Positions 8,128-16,119 of a DNA stretch of 31,837 bases are shown here, one piece after another (the stretch's first letter is position 1; each line of letters opens with the position of its first letter). The notes below the pieces were generated by a model. It was not told the DNA's origin. It did not search any database and worked only from the letters and a program-made list of their open reading frames with translations. The DNA comes from JBMNUM01 sp050946275 (lineage in GTDB: Bacteria > Actinomycetota > Coriobacteriia > Coriobacteriales > CADBOM01): assembly GCA_050946275.1 (NCBI GenBank), contig JBMNUM010000022.1, positions 1 to 31,837 on the forward strand, written 5' to 3'. Made by a program: the position numbers and the translations under genes.

Positions 8128-9714
8128 TTAAGCCCTCTTGACGCGGTTGATGATCGGCTCGAGATGGTCGTAGTAGTCGCTCATGCCGGCCCAGCGCACG
8201 CCAAGCTCCTCGACGGTCGGAGCAAAACCCCGGCCCATCCATTTCGCCGTCTGCGCCCAACGCTCGTACGCCGCGGGCTTGGCCAGCGGGTCCTTCGACG
8301 CATAGAGCTTCATATGCTGGATCTGCGCGCGCAGGCCAGCTCGCACGTTGTCGAACGGGAGGGCCGCGCTACCGCCTCCGCCGAGACCGCAGAAGTTGCA
8401 CTTGTTCTTGGCGTTCGACGACGTCAGCCAGCCGGTCTCGAACATCGTCATCGCGTAGACGAGCTCGGGCTTCACGCCCTCGGCGTTCGCCTCGGTGACG
8501 AGGATCTTGCAGAACTCCTCTATGTTCTTCGCGCCCTTCTTCTTGAGCGCGTCGGGATACGAATGGCCCGTCGCCTTGTACGCGCGGACGAACTTCGCCT
8601 GCGTGAACGACGGCGAGGTGCCCATGACGCGATGCCCGGTCTTCGGACCCCAGCCGAGCTCATACGTGATATCCGCGCGCACGCCGCTGCTGATGGCCTT
8701 CACGCCGCCGAAGATCTTCACGACCTTGGCGCCCTTGCCCTTGAGCGTCTTGAGCGTCGTCTCGTTCTCGGGCTCGATGACGAGCAGCGCGGCGCTCTCC
8801 TTGCCCTGCAGGACGGAACCCGCCAGCGCGTCGGCGCTGTCCTTGCAACGCGCGAACGCGGAGCGGTCCCATTTCAGGTAGTTCCTCTTGACGGACCACT
8901 TAGCGACCTCGGCCGACGTGCTGTAGGCGTTGGCGCCCCAGATGCGGTCGATGCTCGCCACCTTGCCCGCAGCCTTCGCGTTGTTCTTGGCTATGGTCGT
9001 CAGGCGCTTGTACGCGGTGGCGTTGACGGCCTTCTCGCCGCCGATGGTCCAGATGCGCGTGATCTTGCCGTTGGAGAGCGCGCGTGACTGCGCCGTCGTC
9101 AACGTGCCGTTGGGATTCACGAGGAAGATCGGGATCTTGTACTTGAAGGCGAGCGGCGAGATGGACAGGGCGTCCGTGAAGGACTTGCCCGTCACCGCGA
9201 ACACCGTGTTCGAGTTCCAGAGATTGCGCTTGCGGCCGTAGTCGTAGATGGCCATCTGCGTGCCGTAGACCGTTTTGCTCGTGGTGCCGAGGCGGTTGAC
9301 CTTGAAGCCGGCCTTCGACGCCTTCTGGACCACGGTCATCGTGACGTTCTCGGGACTGCCCACGATGAGGACGGTGTCGACCTTGAGCGCGTTGAGCGCG
9401 TTCTTCGTGAGCGTCGGGAACGACGTCTCGCCCACATAGAGGATGGGGCAATCCATCGCGCCGGCGAGCGGGGCGGCGCACAGCGCGTTTTGCCACGACT
9501 TGTAGTTGACGAGGATGGCGCGCTTGGACGGCACGCCCTTGGGATAGGCGGCCTTGGCGACCTGCGCCGCCGTGCCCCACACGTTCTGGCCGTACAGGGA
9601 CTGCACCCCCTTGGCCGATGTCGAGCCCAGGGTGTAGGTTGCCGCAGAAGCCGTGGCGGGAATGAGGAGCGCAACCGCGAGCATGAGAGCCGCGATGGCA
9701 GCCGAGATCTTCAT
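8128..9714 (-). CDS. Secreted GH73 endo-beta-N-acetylglucosaminidase with three CWB2 repeats
   Basis: The product has 528 residues. A signal peptide (MKISAAIAALMLAVALLIPA, cleavage near TASA) precedes three CWB2 repeats (about 25-345) with AGAMDCPILYV, VLIVGSPENV, IWTIGGEKAV and SVLQGKESAALLVIE. The C-terminal part (about 355-528) is a glucosaminidase domain: it contains EFCKILVTEANAEGV, the probable catalytic Glu in MFETGW (about residue 426), and the family-typical CNFCGLGG. It would cleave GlcNAc-MurNAc linkages. Start choice is not clean: ATG 9714 has AGGGGA with almost no spacing, while the strongest Shine-Dalgarno (GGAAGG) serves out-of-frame GTG/ATG codons at 9751/9748. An in-frame stop at 9750-9748 excludes a longer product. 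The upstream amidase terminator (9780-9805) may limit read-through. Confidence 0.92.
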   Translation of the reverse strand: MKISAAIAALMLAVALLIPATASAATYTLGSTSAKGVQSLYGQNVWGTAAQVAKAAYPKGVPSKRAILVNYKSWQNALCAAPLAGAMDCPILYVGETSFPTLTKNALNALKVDTVLIVGSPENVTMTVVQKASKAGFKVNRLGTTSKTVYGTQMAIYDYGRKRNLWNSNTVFAVTGKSFTDALSISPLAFKYKIPIFLVNPNGTLTTAQSRALSNGKITRIWTIGGEKAVNATAYKRLTTIAKNNAKAAGKVASIDRIWGANAYSTSAEVAKWSVKRNYLKWDRSAFARCKDSADALAGSVLQGKESAALLVIEPENETTLKTLKGKGAKVVKIFGGVKAISSGVRADITYELGWGPKTGHRVMGTSPSFTQAKFVRAYKATGHSYPDALKKKGAKNIEEFCKILVTEANAEGVKPELVYAMTMFETGWLTSSNAKNKCNFCGLGGGGSAALPFDNVRAGLRAQIQHMKLYASKDPLAKPAAYERWAQTAKWMGRGFAPTVEELGVRWAGMSDYYDHLEPIINRVKRA

Positions 9715-9779
9715 TCCCCTGGATGCAAGCCGCGTATCGATATCCCATCACCTTCCCTGATCGTCCGGATAGATAAGAA

Positions 9780-9805
9780 CGCGCGAGCCGGATTCGACTC
9801 GCGCG
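9780..9805 (-). terminator. Intrinsic terminator after the amidase gene
   Basis: CGCGCGAG (9780-9787) pairs with CTCGCGCG (9798-9805) around a 10-nt loop, 13 bases past the amidase stop. On the minus strand it is followed by TTCTTATCT, a moderate T-rich tail. Termination may be partial, since the GH73 gene 65 bp further on has no obvious promoter. Confidence 0.65.
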
Positions 9806-9817
9806 CGGTGGTGCGAT

Positions 9818-11545
9818 TTAAAGTGCCATGATGCCGTTGACGATCTGCGTGGAGACCTTGCCTTTGCCCGCAATCTTGGGGCTCGCCGTTCCCTCATTCG
9901 CCGCGTACTTCTTCATGTTGCCCGGCGTGTCAATGAAGCAGATCTCGAGCAACGTCGAGGGCAGCTTGCCGCGCAGGATGGCCACGTCCTGATGACGCGC
10001 GTTTCCGCTGAGGCCCATACCCTTCTTCAGGTACGTGAGCATGTGCTTGGCCACCTTCGGCGACCACTCGGATCCGCCGCTGTTGTACAGCGCCAACGAT
10101 CCGGAACTGCTGCCGTTGAGGGCATCGAAATGAACAGAGACGATCACGTTGCAGCCCTGCGAGATGGCCTCGGCGTGGCGGAGCGCATACCAGCCGCCGT
10201 CGGTGTTGAGGTAGTAGTCGATACCCTGGGCCTTGAGTTTCTTGGCGATGGAGGTGGCCAGCGCCTTCGTCTCGTTGTACTCGTAGAATTGCTTGCCCTT
10301 CTTTTTGTCTTTGCCGTTGAACCCGACGGTCTTGTCGTACCAGCAGCCAGGTGCGCCCGAGTCCTTCGCGCCGTTATTCGTGTTGTTCGGGCCGTGGCCC
10401 GCATCGATGTAGACCTTGAAGCCCTGGATGTCGTTGAGCTTGAACCCGAGGGTGTACGCGATCTCGTCGCGGACGAAGGGCGAGACGGCCTTCTTGCCGC
10501 CGAACACGCGCAGCGTCTTGACGCCCTTGCCCTTGAGCGCGTCGATCGACTGCGTGTTGCTGTCAGCCACCCACAGGATGGGCGCGCCCGTCTTACCCTG
10601 CAGCACGCTGCCGGGAGCCGAGTCGAGCGACGAGGTGCCCGTCGCGAAGGCGGTGTTGTTCCACGACAGGAATTTGTTCTTGACCGCCCACTGCGCGAAG
10701 TACTTCGAGGTGGTGTAGGCGTTCCAACCCCAGATGCGCTCGACGGAGGAGTTGCGACCGGTCTTGTCGGAATTGGCATCTGCGATGGACTTGAGCTGGT
10801 TCTCGAGAGTCGGGGTCACGGCCTTCTTGCCACCGATGATGTAGAACGTCGTGATCTTGCTGTTCTTCAGGGCGGTGAGCTGTTTCTTCCAGAACTTGCC
10901 CTTCTCGGGAACGTAGAAGATGGGGTACTTCTGCCTGAAGGCGACGGTTCCCGCGGCGAGCGAATCCTCGTAGCTCTTGCCCGTCGCAACGAAGGCCGTG
11001 TTGGCGTTCCAGATGTTGCGGTCCTTGCCGAACTCGTAGATCTTGAGCTGCGTGTCGATGAAGGTGTTGCCCCAGATGCGGCTCACCGTGTAGCCCTTGT
11101 CGATGAGGGCATCGGCCACCTTCGGCTTCACGGCTTTGGAACCGCCGACGATGTAGACCTGCTCGACCTTGAGCGACTTGAGCGCGTTAGCCGTGCCGCC
11201 GGGGAGCGAGCCCTCATACGTGTAGAGAATCGGGCAGTCGAGCGCGCCGGCGAGCGAGGACGCCGCGACGGCGTCGGGCCAGGCCTTCTTCTCGCTGCTC
11301 ACGATGATGGCCTTCTTGCTGGGCACGCCGGACGGGTAGGCCTTCTTGGCGATGGCCGTTGCCGTGGTGATGGCCGAGGCGCCCTCGATCGACTGGATCT
11401 TATAGGTCCTGCTCGTCGTCTTGACGTCGTCGGAAAGCGTGTAGGTCGCCTGGTCGGCGAACGCCGCCGCCGGCAGGATCAATGCCAGGCAGATTGCGAC
11501 GATGAAGATGGATATGCCAGTCCTATGCTTGCCCATGCGCTTCAT
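9818..11545 (-). CDS. Secreted N-acetylmuramoyl-L-alanine amidase (amidase_3) with three CWB2 repeats
   Basis: The product has 575 residues. After a signal peptide (MKRMGKHRTG then a hydrophobic core, cleavage near AFA at about residue 30) come three CWB2 repeats (about 35-365) with AGALDCPILYT, VYIVGGSKAV, FYIIGGKKAV and SVLQGKTGAPILWV. The C-terminal amidase_3 domain (about 375-575) shows the zinc-enzyme landmarks in order: the His of YIDAGHG, the Glu of EYNETKA, the His of VSVHFDA and the catalytic Glu of LLEICF. It would cut the MurNAc-L-Ala bond that joins stem peptide to glycan. ATG 11545 directly follows GGGGGT; an alternative ATG at 11536 lacks a ribosome-binding site. It is the first gene of the hydrolase cluster in transcription order and has a recognisable promoter at 11611-11639. 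Confidence 0.95.
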   Translation of the reverse strand: MKRMGKHRTGISIFIVAICLALILPAAAFADQATYTLSDDVKTTSRTYKIQSIEGASAITTATAIAKKAYPSGVPSKKAIIVSSEKKAWPDAVAASSLAGALDCPILYTYEGSLPGGTANALKSLKVEQVYIVGGSKAVKPKVADALIDKGYTVSRIWGNTFIDTQLKIYEFGKDRNIWNANTAFVATGKSYEDSLAAGTVAFRQKYPIFYVPEKGKFWKKQLTALKNSKITTFYIIGGKKAVTPTLENQLKSIADANSDKTGRNSSVERIWGWNAYTTSKYFAQWAVKNKFLSWNNTAFATGTSSLDSAPGSVLQGKTGAPILWVADSNTQSIDALKGKGVKTLRVFGGKKAVSPFVRDEIAYTLGFKLNDIQGFKVYIDAGHGPNNTNNGAKDSGAPGCWYDKTVGFNGKDKKKGKQFYEYNETKALATSIAKKLKAQGIDYYLNTDGGWYALRHAEAISQGCNVIVSVHFDALNGSSSGSLALYNSGGSEWSPKVAKHMLTYLKKGMGLSGNARHQDVAILRGKLPSTLLEICFIDTPGNMKKYAANEGTASPKIAGKGKVSTQIVNGIMAL

Positions 11546-11610
11546 ACCCCCATCAAATTACGTTGCGTGCCGCGTTTGTTCTTCGAGCCGTTTTAGGCTG
11601 GTAATGCACT

Positions 11611-11639
11611 ATTATACGATTTTCGACGTTTTTCTCCAA
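11611..11639 (-). promoter_or_regulatory. Promoter of the amidase gene
   Basis: On the minus strand TTGGAG (11639-11634) is separated by 17 bp from a perfect TATAAT (11616-11611). The downstream bases AGTGCATTACCAGC closely match those at the promoter of the 4370-6094 gene. The predicted untranslated leader is about 60 nt. Confidence 0.6.
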
Positions 11640-11682
11640 ACCGCCCCGCATGAGCGGCGAGTCCAAAGCGGATGTAGCCGGA

Positions 11683-11850
11683 AGATGGCGGCCCGTCCGG
11701 GGGAATTGCGGAGCAGTGGCTCCATGGAGCTTCTGCGGGAGCGAAGGCCCTAGAACGCCGAAGGCGTTCCCTCCTGAGCTGCAGAAGCGGAGTGGAGACA
11801 CGCTTTGCGGAGCCTTCCCCCGGACGGGTCGCCCTCCCCCGGCTCCATCT
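11683..11850. repeat. Palindromic 168-bp element, copy 2
   Basis: The left arm 11687-11705 matches the reverse complement of 11815-11833 at 18 of 19 positions, and the outer AGATGG (11683-11688) pairs with CCATCT (11845-11850). The centre is the hairpin GAACGCCGAAGGCGTTC (11753-11769). Read on the minus strand it aligns along its length with copy 1 read on the plus strand. It begins three bases past the amidohydrolase stop and lies upstream of the amidase promoter. The rest of the 11546-11853 gap holds only that promoter and an untranslated leader. Confidence 0.8.
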
Positions 11851-11853
11851 CGG

Positions 11854-13143
11854 CTACAGCTGCGCGGCTATGGCATCGCGGGCTGCTTGCGTCTCCCGCA
11901 TGGCGCGCTCGACGTCGATCGTGAGATGCTCGCCGTCTTTGTAGAGGACTTCGCCGTCGACCATCGTCAGCACGACCTCCGATCCGCTGGCCGCGTACAC
12001 GATGTTGTCCGCCATGCTCGTGACGGGTTGCATCCAAGGCACATCCACATCGAGCACGATGAGGTCCGCACGCTTGCCCTCGGCAATCACGCCGCAGTCG
12101 TCGCGTCGCTGCGCATGCGCGCCACCGGCGGTCGCCGCTCGCAGGACGTCGGTGGCGGAGACGCCGACCGGGTCGAGTTCGGCTCCCTTGTGCGCGATGG
12201 CGGCCAGGTACATGTCGCGGAACAGGTTGAGCGCGTTGTTGCTCGACACGCCGTCGGTTCCAATCGCGAGGTTCGCTCCTGATGCGAGGAAGCGCCTCGT
12301 GCTCGGGATGCCGCTCCCCAGCTTGAGGTTCGAGGCCGGACACGTCGCCACGGTCGCGTCGCGCGCGGCGAGGATGGCGAGGTCGTCGTCGGTCGCCCAG
12401 ACACAGTGCGCCGCGGTGACCGGCACGTCGAGGATGCCCAGGCTCTCGAGGTAGGCGACCGGGGTCATGCCGGTCATCTCCATGACCTGCTCCTGCTCGG
12501 CCCTCGTCTCCGCAACGTGCACGTGAACGCCGATTCCTCGATCGGCGGCGTGCTCCGCCATCGCGCGCAGCACCGGCTCCACGACCGTGTGAGGCGCATG
12601 GGGTGCCAGCTCGATCTTCAGACGGCCGCCGAACACGCCGTTGAACTCGTCGACGAGCTTGTCGGAAATCGCCTTCTCGGGCATCGCGTCGTAGGGGACG
12701 CTCGGGTCGAAGGCGAGCACGCCGTGCGCCATGTTGCACTTGATGCCGCTCTCCTCGATCGCCCGGATGCGCGCCTCGCTGAACGTGTACATATCCGTGA
12801 GGGAGACCGTCCCGAAGCGGAGCGCCTCGGCATAGGCGAGGCGTGCGGCGGGCAGAGCCGTCTCCTCGGTGATGAGGGCCTCGAAGGGCCAGATCATCTC
12901 CTGCAGCCAGCGGTCGAGCGGCAGGTTCTCCGCGTAACCGCGCAGCAGCGTCATGGGAACATGCGTGTGCGCGTTCACCAGCCCGGGCATGATGACCTTG
13001 CCCCGACCATCGTAGCGCTCGCCGTAATCGGCTTCCGGCTCGGTCGGCCCCACGTACGTGATGAACGCGCCCTCGACCCCCACGAACCAATCGTCGTGCA
13101 GCTCGAACTCCCCGTCAATGACCCCGATGTGCGCGAACAGCAT
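11854..13143 (-). CDS. Amidohydrolase, 5'-methylthioadenosine/S-adenosylhomocysteine deaminase (MtaD/SsnA) family
   Basis: The product has 429 residues, the usual length for this family, and no signal peptide, so it is cytoplasmic. Metal and catalytic motifs of the metallo-dependent hydrolase (TIM-barrel) fold are present: NAHTH (His59 and His61), VHVAET near residue 205, TAAHCVW near 237 and GTDGVSSNN near 293. A short beta-sandwich is formed by the N- and C-terminal strands (GKVIMPGLV; GKRADLIVLD). MtaD-type enzymes deaminate methylthioadenosine or S-adenosylhomocysteine; related proteins deaminate guanine, chlorohydrolase substrates or other aminopurines, so the exact substrate is uncertain. 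GGAAGG precedes ATG 13143. It stands alone, divergent from the PBP gene. Confidence 0.88.
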   Translation of the reverse strand: MLFAHIGVIDGEFELHDDWFVGVEGAFITYVGPTEPEADYGERYDGRGKVIMPGLVNAHTHVPMTLLRGYAENLPLDRWLQEMIWPFEALITEETALPAARLAYAEALRFGTVSLTDMYTFSEARIRAIEESGIKCNMAHGVLAFDPSVPYDAMPEKAISDKLVDEFNGVFGGRLKIELAPHAPHTVVEPVLRAMAEHAADRGIGVHVHVAETRAEQEQVMEMTGMTPVAYLESLGILDVPVTAAHCVWATDDDLAILAARDATVATCPASNLKLGSGIPSTRRFLASGANLAIGTDGVSSNNALNLFRDMYLAAIAHKGAELDPVGVSATDVLRAATAGGAHAQRRDDCGVIAEGKRADLIVLDVDVPWMQPVTSMADNIVYAASGSEVVLTMVDGEVLYKDGEHLTIDVERAMRETQAARDAIAAQL

Positions 13144-13252
13144 CTCAACCGCCTTCCGTCATTGCAATCGCGAATTACTAGACTATATCAAATAGAAGTT
13201 GAACATTCCTCGGTCGAGCGTTCCGCAAAGATGGAGCTCTCCGAAGACTGGG

Positions 13253-13271
13253 ACGCTCCCCGGGGGAGCGT
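13253..13271. repeat. Perfect 9-bp inverted repeat between divergent genes
   Basis: ACGCTCCCC (13253-13261) is the reverse complement of GGGGAGCGT (13263-13271) with one central base. GAGCGTTCC also occurs at 13215 and 13267. It lies between the amidohydrolase and PBP genes and has no T-run, so it is more likely an operator or decayed repeat than a terminator. Confidence 0.5.
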
Positions 13272-13302
13272 TCCACAGGCGGTGCGCTCGCGTGTGCGTT
13301 TC

Positions 13303-13341
13303 GTGTTTACGTTGAATCCGCACTATAATTAGTGTTTACGT
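13303..13341 (+). promoter_or_regulatory. PBP promoter -10 flanked by a 10-bp direct repeat
   Basis: TATAAT occurs at 13324-13329, 38 bp before the PBP start. GTGTTTACGT is repeated exactly at 13303-13312 and 13332-13341, one copy on each side of the -10. No good -35 lies 17 bp upstream, so an activator- or repressor-controlled promoter is plausible. Confidence 0.5.
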
Positions 13342-13366
13342 ATAAGCGAACCAAGGGGGATATTCC

Positions 13367-15673
13367 ATGCCTTCGAGAGCGCGTAGGCGTCAACGACAGA
13401 AGAAGAGCCTTGCCTTCGGACTCGTGCTCGGCTTCACGGCCGCCATTTTCGCCGTGCTCGCCATCGCCGTGACCAGCGGTTACGGCATGGTCATGAGCTG
13501 GCTGCAGGACCTGCCCGACTACACGTCGGCCGAGGCGTACACGGTGTCGCAGAAGACCCGCGTGTATGCCGCCGACGGGGAGACGCTCCTCGCCGAGTTC
13601 TACATCGAGGACCGCGACCCGGTCACGAGCGACGAGGTGGCGCAATGCATCAAGGATGCCACGGTCGCGACCGAGGACGAGCGCTTCTACGAGCATGCGG
13701 GCGTCGACCCCGCCGGCATCATCCGCGCGCTCTTCGTCAACATGACCGGCGGACGCGTGGAGGGCGCCTCGACGATCACGCAGCAGTTCGTGCGCAACAC
13801 GCTGCTTGCAGACGAGATGCAGGAGCAGACGATCAAGCGAAAGGTGCGCGAGGCGTATCTCGCCATGCAGGTGGAGAAGCAGTACTCCAAGGACGAGATC
13901 CTGATGATGTACCTCAACACCATCAACTACGGCGACGGCGCATACGGCATCGAGTCGGCCTGCCAGCACTACTTCTCGAAGAGCGCGAAGGACATCACGC
14001 CCGAGGAGGCCGCGCTGCTCGCCGGCATCCCGCAGTCGCCCACGAACAACAACCCGAAGACGAATCCCGATAAGGCGCTCGAGCGCCGCGACCTCGTGCT
14101 GAGGCGCATGCTCAGCAACGAGTACATCACGCAGGAGGAGTACGACGAGTACGTTGCCTCCTCGCTCGAGCTCAACCCCATGGACGACCAAGACGACCGC
14201 CAGGACGGCATCTACGAGTACCCGTATTTCACCTCTTGGGTGCGCACCGTCCTCCTCGACGGCGAGGGCGAGTTCGCCTTCACCTCCGACGAGGTCTACA
14301 AGGGCGGCCTGACCGTCTACACCACGCTCGACCCGCACTGCCAGGACGCCGCCGAGGCGGCTTGCGACGCCAAGCTCGAGTGGATGGACGAGGACGTCGA
14401 GGTCTCGCTCACGTCCATCGATCCCGACACGGGCTACGTCGTCGCGCTCGTCGGCGGACGCGACTACGACTCCGACCAGTTCAACCTCGCCACGCAGGCG
14501 CGCAGGGCCTCCGGCTCGTGCTTCAAGATGTTCACGCTCACCGACGCCATCGAGCACGGCATCAGCCCCTCGACGACGATCGACTGCAGCTCGCCCGTCA
14601 AGATCGGCAACTGGCGCGTCGAGAACTACGGCAACGCGCAGATGGGCAACATGTCGATCCAGCAGGCCACGCAGGTCTCGTCGAACACGGCGTACGCGAG
14701 GCTCGTCACCAAGCTGGGGCCGAAGTCGGTCGTCGACGTCGCGCACCGCATGGGCATCACCGTCGACTTGAACCCCGTCCCGTCGATCACCCTCGGCTCC
14801 GAGGGCGTCAACACGCTGGAGATGGCCTCGGCCTACGGCACGCTCGCGACGGGAGGCATCCACCATCCATACAAGTGCATCACCAAGATCGAGGATAAGC
14901 ACGGCAACGTCATCTACGACGCAGAGGAGGACCTCGAGGGCGAGCGCGCGCTGACTCCCGAGGTCTCGCATGCGGTGACCGAGGTCCTGAAGTCCGTCGT
15001 CACCGGCGGCACCGCGACGAGCGCCCAGCTCTACGGCCAGGTCTCGGCGGGCAAGACCGGAACGTCCAACGACTACCGCGACTCGATGTACTGCGGCTAC
15101 ACCCCGCAGCTCTCCACGTCCGTGTGGATCGGCTCGCGCAACAACCGCCCCATCGCGGACAACATGGGTGGCTCGAACTGCTGCCCCGTGTGGCGCAACT
15201 ACATGGAGGTCGCACTCGAGGACATGCCCTACGAGGACTTCCCCGAGGCCGGCGATCCCCCGTATGACGAGAGCGCTGGCGACGACCTCGCCGGAGACGA
15301 GGAAGAGGAAGAAGAAGAGGACGAGGAAAAGGAAGACGAGGAAAAGGAGAAGGAGAAGGAGAAGGAGCAGCAGGCCCAGCAGCAGAACACCGATGCGGCC
15401 ACGAAGCCCGAGGCCACTGACAACAGCGGCAGCTCCAGCTCCGAGGGCGACTCCGGCAGCGGTTCCGGCGGCAGCACCGACTCCGGCAGCGGTTCCGGCG
15501 GCAATACCGGTGGTGGCGGCAGTTCCGGCGGTGAGACCGGCGGCGGCGGTGAGACCGGCGGCGGCGGTGAGACCGGCGGCGGTGGAGGCGAAACCGGAGG
15601 AGGTGGAGGCGAAACCGGCGGCGGCGGTGAGACCGGCGGCGGCGGAGGCGAAACCGGAGGAGGAGACGCCTAG
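13367..15673 (+). CDS. Class A penicillin-binding protein (PBP1A-type glycosyltransferase/transpeptidase)
   Basis: The bifunctional wall synthase has 768 residues. AGGGGG precedes ATG 13367. A basic cytoplasmic start is followed by one membrane anchor (about 14-36). The GT51 domain (about 60-240) shows the catalytic Glu103 in TEDERFYEHAG and GASTITQQFVRN. The transpeptidase domain (about 330-620) shows the active-site SCFK (S384-K387; most relatives have STFK), SSN (438-440) and KTG (563-565). After about residue 630 comes a low-complexity tail: Asp/Glu with Lys, then Gln, Ser-Gly, and finally repeats of GETGGGG to the stop. The tail presumably lies outside the membrane, in or beyond the wall; its role is unknown. 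The gene is monocistronic, followed by a strong terminator. Confidence 0.97.
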   Translation: MPSRARRRQRQKKSLAFGLVLGFTAAIFAVLAIAVTSGYGMVMSWLQDLPDYTSAEAYTVSQKTRVYAADGETLLAEFYIEDRDPVTSDEVAQCIKDATVATEDERFYEHAGVDPAGIIRALFVNMTGGRVEGASTITQQFVRNTLLADEMQEQTIKRKVREAYLAMQVEKQYSKDEILMMYLNTINYGDGAYGIESACQHYFSKSAKDITPEEAALLAGIPQSPTNNNPKTNPDKALERRDLVLRRMLSNEYITQEEYDEYVASSLELNPMDDQDDRQDGIYEYPYFTSWVRTVLLDGEGEFAFTSDEVYKGGLTVYTTLDPHCQDAAEAACDAKLEWMDEDVEVSLTSIDPDTGYVVALVGGRDYDSDQFNLATQARRASGSCFKMFTLTDAIEHGISPSTTIDCSSPVKIGNWRVENYGNAQMGNMSIQQATQVSSNTAYARLVTKLGPKSVVDVAHRMGITVDLNPVPSITLGSEGVNTLEMASAYGTLATGGIHHPYKCITKIEDKHGNVIYDAEEDLEGERALTPEVSHAVTEVLKSVVTGGTATSAQLYGQVSAGKTGTSNDYRDSMYCGYTPQLSTSVWIGSRNNRPIADNMGGSNCCPVWRNYMEVALEDMPYEDFPEAGDPPYDESAGDDLAGDEEEEEEEDEEKEDEEKEKEKEKEQQAQQQNTDAATKPEATDNSGSSSSEGDSGSGSGGSTDSGSGSGGNTGGGGSSGGETGGGGETGGGGETGGGGGETGGGGGETGGGGETGGGGGETGGGDA
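15523..15668. repeat. Short tandem repeat encoding ETGGGG in the PBP tail
   Basis: About eight in-frame repeats of a 15- to 18-base GC-rich unit (GGCGGCGGTGAGACC type) encode alternating ETGGGG and ETGGGGG. Variation between four and five Gly codons shows slippage-type unit change. Confidence 0.9.
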
Positions 15674-15700
15674 CGTCGCCGGCTGACAAGAGGAAAGCAC

Positions 15701-15733
15701 AAGGGCCCTGCTCAAACGAGCAGGGCCCTTTTC
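15701..15733 (+). terminator. Strong intrinsic terminator after the PBP gene
   Basis: A perfect 13-bp stem joins AAGGGCCCTGCTC (15701-15713) to GAGCAGGGCCCTT (15718-15730) across a 4-base AAAC loop, followed by TTC. It starts 27 bp past the PBP stop. Confidence 0.9.
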
Positions 15734-15770
15734 ATGTGCCACCCTCCCCGCTGGACCATCCTCCGCGGGC

Positions 15771-15901
15771 AATCGCTGACACACGCATGCCGCTCCGAGC
15801 GGCTTGGCGGCCGGAATCGCTGACACACGCGTACCGCTCTAGGTGACCTGGGGGCCGGAATCGCTGACACACGCGTACCGCTCTAGGTGACCTGGGGCCG
15901 G
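15771..15901. repeat. Three tandem copies of a 44-bp non-coding repeat
   Basis: AATCGCTGACACACGC begins at 15771, 15815 and 15859, a 44-bp period. Units two and three are identical except for one missing G; unit one has diverged in its second half. They lie in the 446-bp gap between the PBP and glmM genes. There is no spacer variation, so this is not a CRISPR array. Confidence 0.85.
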
Positions 15902-15903
15902 AT

Positions 15904-16012
15904 TGGCAATTTGGTTCGAAAAAGGGCGTCGTTTCGGACCCGAAGAGCCCGATTCTGGCAATTCGAATCGAAAAAGGGCGTGTAAAACGCCCTTTTTCGA
16001 ACTAAATTGCCA
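15904..16012. repeat. Three-arm repeat with competing hairpins and a bidirectional terminator
   Basis: Arm 1 (15904-15929) and arm 2 (15956-15981) are direct repeats matching at 23 of 26 positions (TGGCAATT...TCGAAAAAGGGCGT). Arm 3 (15987-16012) is inverted and matches the complement of arm 1 at 25 of 26. Arms 2 and 3 form a 13-bp stem (15968-15980 with 15988-16000) with an A-tract on one side and a T-tract on the other, so it can terminate from both directions. Arms 1 and 3 can instead form a longer stem that encloses arm 2. Confidence 0.8.
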
Positions 16013-16078
16013 GGCATTCGACACGCCGCTTCTCGCCGCGACGCGCATGCCGATGGTGTTGCAGGAAGTTATATCCGC

Positions 16079-16108
16079 GACGAACCGAAGAACCTTCTTC
16101 GATTCGTC
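16079..16108 (-). repeat. Hairpin just past the glmM stop
   Basis: GACGAA...CGAAGAA pairs with TTCTTCG...TTCGTC around two unpaired bases with one mismatch. It starts 12 bp beyond the glmM stop but lacks a T-run, so its role as a terminator is uncertain. Confidence 0.5.
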
Positions 16109-16119
16109 ATCTCCCCCGG

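Noticed and set aside
13205..13290. A third copy of the palindromic element between the amidohydrolase and PBP genes
   Set aside because: Only short words (GCGTTCCGCAAAG, GACGCTCCCC) resemble the element; the terminal repeats and the central hairpin are missing.
13307..15826. An 839-codon minus-strand frame opposite the PBP gene
   Set aside because: The PBP on the plus strand has complete catalytic motifs; the opposite frame has none and reads through the terminator.
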